Assembly: GCA_947302125.1 (NCBI GenBank)
Contig: CAMYUL010000004.1
Coordinates: forward strand, 1-64,000
DNA length: 64,000 bases
Origin: an uncultured Candidatus Saccharibacteria bacterium
GTDB taxonomy: Bacteria > Patescibacteriota > Saccharimonadia > Saccharimonadales > Saccharimonadaceae
Reading direction: 5' to 3'
Numbering within the stretch: the first letter of the stretch is position 1; every line of letters starts with the position of its first letter. Below the pieces are notes generated by a model. It saw nothing but the letters and a program-made list of their open reading frames with translations. It had not been told where the DNA came from and did not search any database. Positions 1-8,675 of the stretch are shown piece by piece. The position numbers and the translations under genes are program-made.

Positions 1-99
1 GTTATCATCCACGACGATTTTTCCAGAGAACGAAGGATCAGGGGTAGACCAAGCTCCATTTTGGATAAAATTTCCGGAAATACTAAAAATACGACTCAC
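1..99 (-). CDS. Unknown protein, N-terminal part only (cut by window edge)
   Basis: An open frame on the minus strand starts at a GTG (97-99) and runs off the left edge without a stop, giving 33 codons (begins MSRIFSISGNFIQNG). A clear GGGAGG ribosome site lies 8 nt upstream of the GTG, and a promoter with TTGGAC, an 18-nt spacer and TATAAT is further upstream. The combination of RBS, promoter and uninterrupted frame makes it a likely real gene. I do not recognise the family. It is divergent from the unknown gene at 374, whose RBS has the same spacing. Confidence 0.6.
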   Translation of the reverse strand, partial: MSRIFSISGNFIQNGAWSTPDPSFSGKIVVDDN

Positions 100-138
100 A
101 CATATCGCCTCCCTTCAAAGTGAGTATGGATGTTCCAT

Positions 139-168
139 ATTATAGCATAAATCTATAAAAAAGTCCAA
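139..168 (-). promoter_or_regulatory. Sigma70-type promoter of the truncated left-edge gene
   Basis: Read on the minus strand: -35 TTGGAC (163-168), 18-nt spacer, -10 TATAAT (139-144) preceded by TATGC, the extended -10 seen all over this window. A small hairpin GAAGGT/ACCTTC (194-211) followed by a T-rich stretch sits upstream in the 100-373 intergenic region. Confidence 0.65.
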
Positions 169-278
169 TAAAGCTTCTGCCTCCCGAATTTCGGAAGGTG
201 CCGCAACCTTCTTTCTTCAACCATAGAGACCAGTTTTTATATTTTTGTTAGTTATGAGCTAAAGAACGCCACGCTCTA

Positions 279-307
279 TTGACATATACGCCAAATTATA
301 GTAAAAT
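279..307 (+). promoter_or_regulatory. Sigma70-type promoter of the unknown gene at 374
   Basis: TTGACA (279-284), exactly 17 nt, then TAAAAT (302-307). The predicted leader is about 60 nt and ends in a GGAGG ribosome site at 361-365. This is one of the few genes here with a long leader and a strong RBS. Confidence 0.75.
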
Positions 308-373
308 ATAATTATCACTTGGTGGGTGCCTTAAAGGCGATATTGTACATTAAAAGTAAAGGAGGTGTGATAC

Positions 374-1144
374 TTGTACACTATTACACATATTGTGACT
401 TCAGTAAAAGACCCTGCGGATAGAAAGCCAATCGTCATAGATGAAGCCGGCGCCGAATATACCGGCCCTATCATAGACGTCGGATTTCTTTGGAAAATTG
501 GCGATCAATTTTTTAATCGCGAAGGCTTTGAAGTAAAAATACCAAAGAATATCGCATCGATTGATGAATTCATCCGTCACGATTATTATTCCGAAACACG
601 AGATTTATTTTTTGCTACTCGCAGCGACGGTAGCAAGACTATCGTTAGGACCGAATTTTTCGACAAAAACGGAGGGAGTATGAGGGCTTGCAGAATCGAA
701 GAGCGCCATCTTAGAGAATATCCAGACACTCGTTTCGAGTTACTCAACGATGACCTCAAAATCGTCCCAATTGACCTAAAAGGGACTTTATTTGAAGAGT
801 GGATAAACAAATACCAGCCTGGCCACGGAAACACTCGGCTAGATGAGTGGCTTCTACTCAAGGACTCTATCGGTTACCAGTTTATGTATCTTCCCTGGGA
901 CGATACTTTGACTCTATGTTTTAGATGGGGAGGTAGGCAGAATGCCCTAAGAGAGCGGCCACGACCGGACGAATATGGCAACACGTACGGGTGCAGATAT
1001 GAAACGTACTTTCACCATTTTCCGGAATTCTATGACGACCCGATTCTCGGAAAGTGCATGAAGATCGATGACTACCAGGCGGACGAAGGCACAGTAAGCG
1101 CAGAATGTAATACTTGCTATGACTCAATACTATTGTATTGTTGA
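374..1144 (+). CDS. Hypothetical protein, 256 aa, unknown family
   Basis: The start is a TTG at 374, placed by a GGAGG 8 nt upstream and a near-consensus promoter. The protein is soluble, acidic and aromatic-rich, with no signal peptide or membrane segment. The C-terminal quarter has several cysteines (GCRYETYFHHF..., CNTCYD, ending in C), which could bind metal, but no standard zinc motif is evident. It is monocistronic: own promoter, own terminator directly after the stop, divergent from another unknown gene. I cannot assign a function; the isolated promoter-gene-terminator layout resembles an accessory gene. Confidence 0.75.
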   Translation: MYTITHIVTSVKDPADRKPIVIDEAGAEYTGPIIDVGFLWKIGDQFFNREGFEVKIPKNIASIDEFIRHDYYSETRDLFFATRSDGSKTIVRTEFFDKNGGSMRACRIEERHLREYPDTRFELLNDDLKIVPIDLKGTLFEEWINKYQPGHGNTRLDEWLLLKDSIGYQFMYLPWDDTLTLCFRWGGRQNALRERPRPDEYGNTYGCRYETYFHHFPEFYDDPILGKCMKIDDYQADEGTVSAECNTCYDSILLYC

Positions 1145-1160
1145 ACACTCCTCGCTTAGA

Positions 1161-1188
1161 CCCCTACTTGTATGGTAGGGGCCTTTTT
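1161..1188 (+). terminator. Rho-independent terminator of the unknown gene
   Basis: Stem CCCCTAC (1161-1167) / GTAGGGG (1175-1181) with a 7-nt loop, followed by CC and a T-run, 16 nt after the stop codon. Confidence 0.9.
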
Positions 1189-1400
1189 ATCCCATTTACC
1201 GATTTATATAGACGTTTTATACACAAGCATTTTTATTATTAAACCATCCAGAATCATTGAACTATTTCGTGTGATATAATGATGCTATGAAGTAGCCAGC
1301 TGCTCTTCGTATATACGACGTTAGGATTCTTCCTTTATGTCCTCTTTATATACGGGCAAAGCCTGGTTAACAAAGAAATAATTTTAACAAGAAAGGTAAT

Positions 1401-2120
1401 ATGAAACGCATTAAACCGATTATTTGGGGGCTAGCGATTATCGCACTCGGTGTCATTTTTGGAGGAAATGCCATCGGTCTATTTAATATTGACATCTTCT
1501 TTGATGGCTGGTGGACATTATTCATCATCGTACCTAGCGCCATCAGCTTAATTACCGACAGGGAAAAGCTCAGTAGCCTTGCCGCCCTTGCTTGTGGTGT
1601 CATCTTGCTCCTAGCAGCTCAGGACATCTTCAGCTATGACGTTGCTTGGAAAGCCATGCTTGCAATCTTCCTCATCGCTATTGGCTTATCAATTATCATT
1701 AAGGGCACCCATGTCTTTACTAATAAGAACGACAAAGAGGTCGAGGCCAAAGTCAAGAGTACCAAAAGCAGCGCAGACGACGAGAATCAAATTGCCATCT
1801 TCTCTGGATCTAACCGCGTTTATTCCGACAAAGAAGTCTTTACTGGCGCCAATCTCACCGCAGTTTTCGGCGGAGTTGAGCTAGATTTAAGAAATGCCAC
1901 TATTAAGAAAGACACTGTTATCAAAGCTTTCTGTGTCTTTGGTGGTATCGACATCAAGGTCCCAGAAGACGTAGAGGTCAAGGTCAAATCCGGCTTCATC
2001 TTCGGCGGCATCTCCGACGACAGAAAGCACGTTTCTAACAAAGGCAAGTACACAATCTACATCGACGCTGCTGGCGGCTTCGGCGGTATCGATATCGAAG
2101 ATGATTCTAGGAAGAAATAA
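1401..2120 (+). CDS. LiaF-like membrane protein (envelope stress family)
   Basis: A 239-aa protein with four N-terminal hydrophobic segments (about residues 7-25, 33-50, 57-72, 80-98), a charged linker, and a C-terminal beta-rich domain (about 125-235) with repeated FGG turns (AVFGGVELDL, FGGIDIKVP, FGGISDD, GGFGGIDI). This layout matches LiaI/LiaF-type toast-rack proteins (DUF5668 plus DUF2154), which in Firmicutes inhibit or sense cell-envelope stress through LiaRS. No LiaRS pair is adjacent, so the role here is inference. A TATAAT at 1275-1280 implies a roughly 115-nt leader; the RBS is AAGAAAGG just before the ATG. Confidence 0.75.
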   Translation: MKRIKPIIWGLAIIALGVIFGGNAIGLFNIDIFFDGWWTLFIIVPSAISLITDREKLSSLAALACGVILLLAAQDIFSYDVAWKAMLAIFLIAIGLSIIIKGTHVFTNKNDKEVEAKVKSTKSSADDENQIAIFSGSNRVYSDKEVFTGANLTAVFGGVELDLRNATIKKDTVIKAFCVFGGIDIKVPEDVEVKVKSGFIFGGISDDRKHVSNKGKYTIYIDAAGGFGGIDIEDDSRKK

Positions 2121-2146
2121 TCATAGTGCAGAAATAACTGCACCAC

Positions 2147-2184
2147 ATATAAAAATAAGCCCCGGCCGGGGCTTATTTTTATAT
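2147..2184. terminator. Bidirectional terminator, perfect 38-bp palindrome
   Basis: AAAATAAGCCCCGG faces CCGGGGCTTATTTT around a centre at 2165/2166, with A-tract on one side and T-tract on the other. It sits between the convergent LiaF-like gene and the L31 gene and can terminate both. Confidence 0.95.
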
Positions 2185-2191
2185 CTAGGAT

Positions 2192-2524
2192 CTAAGCCTT
2201 ATCTTTTTCTGCTTTCTTAGCAGCTTCTTTCTCAGCTTTCTTGACCTTGTTGCCAATGTTTGCCTTCATAGCGGCAGCCTTAGCAGCACGGGCCTTGAAG
2301 CGATCAACGCGACCCTCAGTATCGATAATCTTCTCTTCACCAGTAAAGAATGGGTGGGAAGCAGAAGAGATCTGCACCTTAACTAGTGGATACTCGTTAC
2401 CGTCGGTCCATTTGATAGTCTCTTCGCTCTTTGCAGTTGACTTAGTCAAGAAAGAAAAGCCAGCAGCTTCGTCAGAGAACACGACAAAGCGATAATCTTT
2501 AGGATGTAAATCTTTTTTACTCAT
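2192..2524 (-). CDS. rpmE: 50S ribosomal protein L31, type B (bL31)
   Basis: 110 aa. The N-terminal part ([11 protein letters not shown], then [15 protein letters not shown], then GRVDRF) is the bL31 signature. The CxxC zinc motif of type A L31 is absent, so this is the zinc-independent type B. A Lys/Ala-rich tail of about 35 residues extends beyond the usual end. I chose the ATG at 2524 (MSKKDLHP) because a longer in-frame start would add a hydrophobic, non-L31 N-terminus and lie upstream of the -10 TATAAT (2535-2540). Confidence 0.9.
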   Translation of the reverse strand: MSKKDLHPKDYRFVVFSDEAAGFSFLTKSTAKSEETIKWTDGNEYPLVKVQISSASHPFFTGEEKIIDTEGRVDRFKARAAKAAAMKANIGNKVKKAEKEAAKKAEKDKA

Positions 2525-2572
2525 AATTCCCATCATTATATCAGAGTTAAGGAGAAAAGTAAACACTTTTTC

Positions 2573-2601
2573 TTGCATTTTTCGAAAATCTTTGCTATAA
2601 T
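2573..2601 (+). promoter_or_regulatory. rpsB-tsf promoter
   Basis: TTGCAT (2573-2578), 17-nt spacer, TATAAT (2596-2601) with the TTTGC extension. It gives a leader of roughly 83 nt before the GTG of rpsB. Confidence 0.75.
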
Positions 2602-2627
2602 ATATTCATTATTAATTTAATGAAACA

Positions 2628-2670
2628 GTTTTAGACAATTTTCCTGCATGAAAATGTAAGAGTCTAAAAC
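2628..2670 (+). promoter_or_regulatory. Two-tier hairpin in the rpsB leader (possible S2 autoregulation site)
   Basis: Outer arms GTTTTAGAC (2628-2636) and GTCTAAAAC (2662-2670) are perfect complements. Inside them ATTTTC (2638-2643) pairs with GAAAAT (2650-2655) around a 6-nt loop. The structure ends a few bases before the AAGGAAAA ribosome site of rpsB. Leader hairpins that bind S2 are known upstream of rpsB in other bacteria; equivalence here is inference. Confidence 0.6.
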
Positions 2671-2690
2671 AAAGGGAAAGGAAAATTTAA

Positions 2691-3377
2691 GTGTCTACCA
2701 ACATTGACATGAAGGCGCTTCTTGAAGCTGGTGCGCATTTTGGTCACAAGACTAGCCGCTGGCACCCAAAGATGGCCCCTTATATCCATAGCCGCAAAGG
2801 CAACGCACATATTATCAACCTAGAAAAGACCGTCGAAGGCCTCGACAAGGCTTTGCCAAAGATCACCGAGATCGTCAAGAATGGCAAAAAGGTTCTCTTC
2901 GTTGGCACTAAGAAGCAGATGAAAGATGCAGTCAAAGCTGCTGCTGAATCTGTCGAAATGCCTTACGTTACCGTCCGTTGGGTCGGTGGTACATTGACCA
3001 ATGTCGAAACCGTCAACAAGCAGATCAAGAAGGTCAAAGACCTCGAAAAACGCATGGAGAGTGGCGAACTCGAAAATCGTTATTCCAAGCTCGAAGTTCA
3101 GCGCTTCCAGGAAGAAATTGATCTCTTAAACGAACGCTACGGCGGCATCAAGAACATGACCGAGCAACCAGCAGCAGTTATCGTTGTTGACGCTTGCGAA
3201 GATAAAAACGCAATCAGAGAAGCACAGACTCTTCATATTCCAGTCTTTGCTCTTGTCGATACCAATGTCGATCCAACCGGCATCGATTACGTCATTCCAG
3301 CAAATGACGATTCCGTCAAAGCAACCACTTTGATCTTAGATTACTTTACAAACGCAATTAAGGAGGGCAAAAAATAA
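2691..3377 (+). CDS. rpsB: 30S ribosomal protein S2
   Basis: 228 aa, of usual length for uS2. Hallmarks: MKALLEAGAHFGHKTSRWHPKM at the N-terminus, VLFVGTKKQ, RWVGGTLTN, and a C-terminal IPANDDSVKA. The start is GTG at 2691 after AAGGAAAA; an in-frame ATG at 2709 is a weaker alternative. The stop TAA overlaps the tsf ATG by one base (TAATG), so the two are translationally coupled, the classic rpsB-tsf operon. Confidence 0.97.
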   Translation: MSTNIDMKALLEAGAHFGHKTSRWHPKMAPYIHSRKGNAHIINLEKTVEGLDKALPKITEIVKNGKKVLFVGTKKQMKDAVKAAAESVEMPYVTVRWVGGTLTNVETVNKQIKKVKDLEKRMESGELENRYSKLEVQRFQEEIDLLNERYGGIKNMTEQPAAVIVVDACEDKNAIREAQTLHIPVFALVDTNVDPTGIDYVIPANDDSVKATTLILDYFTNAIKEGKK

Positions 3378-3970
3378 TGGCAGCTAACATTACAATTGAA
3401 GACATCAAGAAACTCAAAGAACTTTCTGGCGTTGGTCTTACCGATGCAAAGCAAGCTCTTGTTGAGGCTAAAGGTGATTTCGACAAGGCTCTAGAAGCCA
3501 TGAGAAAGAAAGGCCTTACCAAGGCTGAGAAACGCGGTGATCGCGAAACTCGCGAAGGTCTCATTGATTCTTATGTTCACGATGGTCGTATCGGCGCTAT
3601 TATTGAGGTTAACTGCGAGACTAGCTTCGTTGCTAAGACTGACGAGTTCAAAGATCTTGCTCACAAACTTGCTATGCAGGTAGCTAGCATGGCTCCACTT
3701 TACGTTTCTGCTGAAGATATTCCAGAAGACGCCATGAAGGCTAAGAAGAAAGAATTTGAAGACAACTTCAAGGGTCCAGAAAATATGAAGGATCAGATCC
3801 TAGAAGGTCAGGTCAAAAAAGCTTTTGCCGACAAAGTTCTCATGGATCAACCATACATCTTGGACGATACTAAGACTGTCGCTCAATTCATTAAAGACGC
3901 TATCGCAAAAACCGGCGAGAACATCACCGTCCGCCAGTTCAAGCGCATCGAGCTTGGTGTTACTGAATAA
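3377..3970 (+). CDS. tsf: Elongation factor Ts
   Basis: 197 aa, the short form of EF-Ts, which recycles EF-Tu-GDP. The UBA-like N-terminal domain (KKLKELSGVGLTDAKQALVE) is followed by the Tu-binding stretch (EVNCETSFVAKTDEF). The second core subdomain of E. coli EF-Ts is reduced, as in several small genomes. Its RBS AGGAGGG lies inside the end of rpsB. Confidence 0.97.
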   Translation: MAANITIEDIKKLKELSGVGLTDAKQALVEAKGDFDKALEAMRKKGLTKAEKRGDRETREGLIDSYVHDGRIGAIIEVNCETSFVAKTDEFKDLAHKLAMQVASMAPLYVSAEDIPEDAMKAKKKEFEDNFKGPENMKDQILEGQVKKAFADKVLMDQPYILDDTKTVAQFIKDAIAKTGENITVRQFKRIELGVTE

Positions 3971-3977
3971 TTAACCC

Positions 3978-4015
3978 ATCAAAAAAGTGCAGGGAAGAAC
4001 CTGCACTTTTTTGAT
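3978..4015. terminator. Bidirectional terminator between tsf and ldh
   Basis: Arms ATCAAAAAAGTGCAGG (3978-3993) and CCTGCACTTTTTTGAT (4000-4015) are perfect 16-bp complements around a 6-nt loop, A-tract and T-tract flanked. The right arm reaches into the ldh stop codon. Confidence 0.95.
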
Positions 4016-4995
4016 TACTCTTTGACTTCTGCAACTTCCATTTTGTCTTGCTTAACCACAGCGTTTGCCCCTTCGGCATTTTCGTCGTAGCCAACCTGAG
4101 CGATCGCGCCCTTAAGAGCATTGACTGATTTTTGGAATTTTATACCTTCCTCTTCCGTCATTTTTAGCTCCAAGCGGCGAACCACGCCATGTCTTCCAAC
4201 AATTGCCGGAAAACCATTATATACCCCAGTAAAGCTATCGTATGAAGAAACCGACAACACACGTTTTTCGTCGCCCAAAATACAATTAATTAATTTTGTC
4301 ACACAGGCGCCGATGCCATAGTAAGTAGCACCCTTCTTGTTGATAATGTCATACGCCTCATTGCGTGCAAAATCTTCAATTTCGTCCTGATCGTTCTTAG
4401 AAAGAAGCTGGGTAAGCGGCTGGCCACCGATATTAGCTGAAGACCACAAAGCAAACTCCGTATCGCCGTGCTCGCCAATCTGAAAAGCGTGCACTGACTT
4501 TGGCGAAACACTAAGGCGCTCAGAAATACGGTAGCGAAGACGCGCCGAATCTAGAATCGTGCCAGAACCAATCACCTGCTCGGACGGCAAACCAGAATAT
4601 TTCCAAGTAAGGTACGTCAAAACATCCATTGGGTTAGACACTACAATAAATATCCCAGAGAATCCAGATGCCATAATCTGGCCAATCATATCCTTAAAAA
4701 TCGCGGCATTTTTCTTCAAGAGATCCATACGAGTCTCGCCAGGCTTCTGTGGCGCACCAGCCGTAATTACAATAATGTCACAATCCGCAGCATCCTCATA
4801 AGTTCCGGAACGAATCTTCATATATGATGGAGACACTGCTAATGTATCGCGAAAGTCCATCGCTTCACCCTCGGCGTCTTCCATGTTTATATCAGTCAAA
4901 ATTAATTCTGAAACCGCGGTCCTTTGATTTACTAGGCAATAGCCCACACTGGCGCCCACATTTCCAGTCCCCACAATCATTACTTTATTTGCCAT
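4015..4995 (-). CDS. ldh: L-lactate dehydrogenase
   Basis: 326 aa, NAD-dependent LDH/MDH superfamily. The dinucleotide motif VGTGNVGASV is at residues 8-17; the active-site loop reads GAPQKPGETR, where Gln at the specificity position points to pyruvate/lactate rather than oxaloacetate/malate (Arg there); the catalytic His lies in IGEHGDTE. It would regenerate NAD+ in a fermentative cell. It has its own TGC-TATAAT promoter (5020-5025) and an AAGGAG ribosome site (5007-5012). The C-terminus has an unusual acidic/Lys-rich tail of about 20 residues. Confidence 0.9.
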   Translation of the reverse strand: MANKVMIVGTGNVGASVGYCLVNQRTAVSELILTDINMEDAEGEAMDFRDTLAVSPSYMKIRSGTYEDAADCDIIVITAGAPQKPGETRMDLLKKNAAIFKDMIGQIMASGFSGIFIVVSNPMDVLTYLTWKYSGLPSEQVIGSGTILDSARLRYRISERLSVSPKSVHAFQIGEHGDTEFALWSSANIGGQPLTQLLSKNDQDEIEDFARNEAYDIINKKGATYYGIGACVTKLINCILGDEKRVLSVSSYDSFTGVYNGFPAIVGRHGVVRRLELKMTEEEGIKFQKSVNALKGAIAQVGYDENAEGANAVVKQDKMEVAEVKE

Positions 4996-5062
4996 AGTTA
5001 ATAATTCTCCTTATGGCTAATTATAGCATATACAACTATAATAAATATGCTAAAATAGAATT

Positions 5063-6988
5063 ATGAAAAGGATCTTGTCATATATTATTACATTAATTAT
5101 CGCCTGCAGTTTATTTCCGGTCGGAGCTGCTAGCGCCAAAAACACTAACGCCTTTTATTTCAAGAACGCCGAGTTCGACTATTATCTAGACAGGGCCGCC
5201 GACGGTAGCGGTAAGATGCATGTTAAAGAAGATTTAACCGCCGTTTTCCCGGACATCAATCAAAATCACGGCATTACCCGCTCAATCCCATACACAAACC
5301 AAAACGGCAAAAATCTTACCGCCGAGAGTAGATACGCTCTTAATTTTTCCGTCAAGAGAAACGGCCAAAGGGAAAAATATGACGGCGAAACCGAGGATGG
5401 CTATTACTTCTTCAAAATTGGCGATGCTGATAAGTATGTCCATGGCGAGCAAACCTATACTCTAGAATACAATTTCACAAACGTCATCACCGCCTTTGAT
5501 TCCCGTGATAATATCACTTACTCCGAGAATAATACGCAGTTCCAGGAACTTTACTGGGATACTAATGGTACCGGCTGGAGCCAGCAATTTAGCCACCTTG
5601 TCGCACGTGTTCATATGCCAAGAGATATAGCAAAGAACGTTCTTCCAAGAACCAGCTGCTACGTTGGAAGATATGGCGAATCTGGCCAAGAGCGTTGTAC
5701 TATTTCCTCAAACGATGAGACCACTTACGATTCTACCGCTCAAAACGCCACAGCTGATAAGGCCGCCGAGACCGTTATTACCTTTGAGACCTCCAATCTT
5801 TATCCTGGAGAGAACCTCTCTTTCGCTATCGACTTCGAACCAGGCACTTTCAAGATTAACGAACCCGCAAAAAGCTACCTAGCTATTGCTTTCCTCGTAC
5901 TTCAGGTTATTATTACTGCTGGCGCACTTATTTGGGCATTTGCAATTTATCTCAAGCGCGCAGCTGGTAAAAGAAAGCTCGACAAATCCCTCTTCGTAAA
6001 GCCAGAGTACACCCCGCCAAAAGATCTTACCGTAGCCGAGTCGGCCGTCCTCTATATTAAAGAAGCTAAATCTTCACATGTTGCCACCCTGCTAGAAATG
6101 GCCATTAAAAAGAACATCGAAATCATCAAAGACGAAAAAGATGGCGTGTTTAGAAAGAAGGCTATCTGGAAAATTAAAGTCAATAAGCTAGATGGGCTCT
6201 CCTCCTCAGAAGAAGACATCTTAAAGATTCTAAATGGCGGCTCCCTCCCGTCGATCGGTGAGACTTTCGAAGTCAAAAAACATTCAGCCTCCTCCAAGCT
6301 AGCTTCTATTAGTAGAGATTACATTCTGTCAGCCGAATCTTCCCTCAGAATCAAGAAGCTCTTCAATGAAGTTAGACTAAGCTCATCCTCAGTCTTTGTA
6401 GTACTTGGATTCCTCGGGTTCATGGCTTACTTTATGGGAATTGTCTTTCTACTTGTTTCGCCAAAGCGTGACTTCATGGTCGCCCTTGGGCCAGTGTTCA
6501 TCGCCTCTATCATTCTATTCTTTGCCTCGATCATTGCACTCATCATTATCTCCTCGATTTGCAATAAATACATGAAGCGCACCGAGGACGGTGTCCGGAT
6601 GTCTAAATACCTAGAAGGTCTCAAACTCTATATTACTATGGCTGAAAAGGATCGCATCAAATTCTTGCAGTCTGTTAAGGGAGTCGACACCTCCAATAAG
6701 GGCATCTGCAAGCTTTACGAAAAGCTCTTGCCATACGCCTGTATTTTTGGCGAAGAAGAAAGCTGGCTCAAGGAACTTAACAAGTATTACGAAGTCACTC
6801 CAGAGTATCAGCATACTTGGTACTCCGGTACAGACATGATGAACTTCACAATCTTCCATAGCATGATGACTACAACCTCGTCCACCATTACCAGTTCAAC
6901 TTCCTACTCGTCATCCAGCTCATCCGGCGGCGGCGGTGGTGGATTCTCCGGCGGCGGTGGCGGCGGCGGTGGCGGCGGCGGCTGGTAA
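5063..6988 (+). CDS. DUF2207-type membrane protein with Ser/Gly tail
   Basis: 641 aa. A signal peptide (about residues 1-25, cleavage near AASA) precedes a large extracellular beta-rich domain (about 30-270), a membrane segment (about 272-295), a cytoplasmic winged-helix-like part with KNIEIIKDEKDGVF, two more hydrophobic segments (about 440-510), and a low-complexity end of serines and glycines closing with GGGGW. This is the DUF2207 family, whose function is unknown. The start ATG is 6 nt after TAAAAT (5051-5056) with TATGC in front, so the mRNA is probably leaderless. Confidence 0.85.
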   Translation: MKRILSYIITLIIACSLFPVGAASAKNTNAFYFKNAEFDYYLDRAADGSGKMHVKEDLTAVFPDINQNHGITRSIPYTNQNGKNLTAESRYALNFSVKRNGQREKYDGETEDGYYFFKIGDADKYVHGEQTYTLEYNFTNVITAFDSRDNITYSENNTQFQELYWDTNGTGWSQQFSHLVARVHMPRDIAKNVLPRTSCYVGRYGESGQERCTISSNDETTYDSTAQNATADKAAETVITFETSNLYPGENLSFAIDFEPGTFKINEPAKSYLAIAFLVLQVIITAGALIWAFAIYLKRAAGKRKLDKSLFVKPEYTPPKDLTVAESAVLYIKEAKSSHVATLLEMAIKKNIEIIKDEKDGVFRKKAIWKIKVNKLDGLSSSEEDILKILNGGSLPSIGETFEVKKHSASSKLASISRDYILSAESSLRIKKLFNEVRLSSSSVFVVLGFLGFMAYFMGIVFLLVSPKRDFMVALGPVFIASIILFFASIIALIIISSICNKYMKRTEDGVRMSKYLEGLKLYITMAEKDRIKFLQSVKGVDTSNKGICKLYEKLLPYACIFGEEESWLKELNKYYEVTPEYQHTWYSGTDMMNFTIFHSMMTTTSSTITSSTSYSSSSSSGGGGGGFSGGGGGGGGGGGW

Positions 6989-7032
6989 AATCCGCCCGAA
7001 GTTGCTTCTCTTGTGCTATAATAGATGTTGAT

Positions 7033-8286
7033 ATGCTAGATTTAAATTTTATTCGCGAAAACCGTGAGCTGGTCGAAAAATCCGCCCACGAAAAAGGCTA
7101 CAAAAACGCTAAAGACGCTATAAGCGCCGCTCTTAAAGCTGACGACGTGCGCAAGAAGATCCTTCAAGACGTTGAAGCTCTCAGAAAAGAGCGTAACGAC
7201 ATCGCTGCCAAGATGAAGGGAGGCAAGCCAGAGCCAGAACTTATCGCACGTGGCAAAGAGCTTAAAGAGAAGATTGCCACAGAAGAAGAGGGCTTGAAAG
7301 AAGCCGAAGCTACAATCCGAGAGAACATCTCTGGCATTCCAAACATCATCTTTGACGACGTCCCTCTTGGCGGGGAAGAATGTAGTGTCGAGATCAAAAA
7401 ATGGGGAGAAAATAAATCTAGCGGCACCGATCATCTTGATTACGCCACCTCTCGCGGCTGGCTCGATTTTGAGCGTGGGGCCAAAGTCGCTGGCGCCAAG
7501 TTCTATTATCTAAAAGGTGATCTAGCACTTCTTGAAAACGCGCTCCTCCAATTCGGTCTTAAGAAAGTTCGCGAACACGGCTTTACCTTCATGACAGTCC
7601 CAGATATGGTATCTAGTAAAGTCTTGACCGGCACCGGCTTCAACCCTAGAACGTCTGACCAATCCGACGAGTACTACATCGAAGGCGAAGATCTAGCCAT
7701 GATTGCTACCGCCGAAATGCCACTTACCGGTTATCATATGGATGAAATCTTAGACGAAAAAGATCTGCCACTCTTCTACGCCGGTTATTCCGCCTGTTTC
7801 AGAAAAGAAGCTGGCACTTACGGCAAGTATACCCGTGGCCTTTTCCGTGTCCACCAGTTCAACAAACTGGAAATGTACGCCTTCTGTCTACCTGAGCAGT
7901 CTAAAGAGATTCATGAGAAGATCTTGGGTATCGAGGAGGAAATCTGGCAAGAAATCGGCATTCCGTACCACATTATCAATATCGCCGCTGGCGATCTTGG
8001 TGCTCCAGCCGCCAAAAAATACGATCTAGAATACTGGTCTCCAGTTAACCAGAAATATCAGGAGCTAACTAGCTGTTCTAACTGTACAGACTTTCAGTCG
8101 CGCTCTGTCAACTGCCGCGTCAGAAGAAAGGATGGCAGCGTAGAATTTGTTCACACATTAAACGGTACCGCCATTTCTATGGCTCGCACACTTGTTGCTG
8201 TCCTAGAAAATTACATAGAAGAGGACGGCAGATTTAAGGTTCCAGAAGCCTTGAAACCATATCTCGACAATAGAGAATATCTTTAG
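7033..8286 (+). CDS. serS: Seryl-tRNA synthetase
   Basis: 417 aa, near the usual 420-430. The N-terminal long coiled coil (about 28-105) that grips the tRNA-Ser arm is followed by the class II core: TAEMPLTGYH, motif 2 FRKEAGTYGKYTRGLFRVHQ, and motif 3 LNGTAISMARTLVAVLENY. A -10 TATAAT lies at 7017-7022, so the leader is only a few nucleotides. Confidence 0.97.
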   Translation: MLDLNFIRENRELVEKSAHEKGYKNAKDAISAALKADDVRKKILQDVEALRKERNDIAAKMKGGKPEPELIARGKELKEKIATEEEGLKEAEATIRENISGIPNIIFDDVPLGGEECSVEIKKWGENKSSGTDHLDYATSRGWLDFERGAKVAGAKFYYLKGDLALLENALLQFGLKKVREHGFTFMTVPDMVSSKVLTGTGFNPRTSDQSDEYYIEGEDLAMIATAEMPLTGYHMDEILDEKDLPLFYAGYSACFRKEAGTYGKYTRGLFRVHQFNKLEMYAFCLPEQSKEIHEKILGIEEEIWQEIGIPYHIINIAAGDLGAPAAKKYDLEYWSPVNQKYQELTSCSNCTDFQSRSVNCRVRRKDGSVEFVHTLNGTAISMARTLVAVLENYIEEDGRFKVPEALKPYLDNREYL

Positions 8287-8313
8287 TATAATAAAACTAG
8301 TAAAGGAGTGTGT

Positions 8314-8673
8314 ATGATTGATAAAATCGAAATTACTGGCAATAAGTATAAAGTTGACGACAGCTTTAAAAAATATGCCACCAAGCGTATCGGTAAGTTA
8401 GACCGCTACCTCCCTCGTGGCAGCAAAAAAGACGTTGTTGCTAAGATTGTCATAACAGAGATTAATAAGACTCATGGCAACAAATATGAGCTATCTGCCG
8501 CTATGGAAATCCCTGGTGGTAAAGTTATCGCCGCAAAAGACGAGTCTTCAAATGTTTTCGCCGGTATCGATATTATCGAAGCTAAGCTCATGGGCCAGAT
8601 CCGTCGCTTTAAGCTAGAATCCACTCCTCATCTCAGAAAAAATAAATTAAAGTCCATTTTTAAGCGAGGTTAA
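8314..8673 (+). CDS. hpf: Ribosome hibernation promoting factor / RaiA family
   Basis: 119 aa, S30AE domain only (short HPF form): IEITGNKYKVDD, AKIVITEINKTHGNKYELSAAM, and the helix DIIEAKLMGQIRRFK. It binds the 30S decoding region and stabilises idle ribosomes. I chose the ATG at 8314 because AAAGGAG (8302-8308) is 5 nt upstream; an in-frame GTG at 8308 overlaps that RBS. Promoter TATAAT at 8287-8292, directly after the serS stop. secA follows after 2 nt. Confidence 0.9.
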   Translation: MIDKIEITGNKYKVDDSFKKYATKRIGKLDRYLPRGSKKDVVAKIVITEINKTHGNKYELSAAMEIPGGKVIAAKDESSNVFAGIDIIEAKLMGQIRRFKLESTPHLRKNKLKSIFKRG

Positions 8674-8675
8674 TT

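Noticed and set aside
1367..1603. Many long antisense frames opposite real genes
   Set aside because: They lack promoters and ribosome sites and arise from codon bias of the sense gene; left out throughout.
6920..6988. Gly-codon run as a repeat expansion or sequencing artefact
   Set aside because: A Ser/Gly tail ending GGGGW is normal for DUF2207 proteins and the frame is intact.
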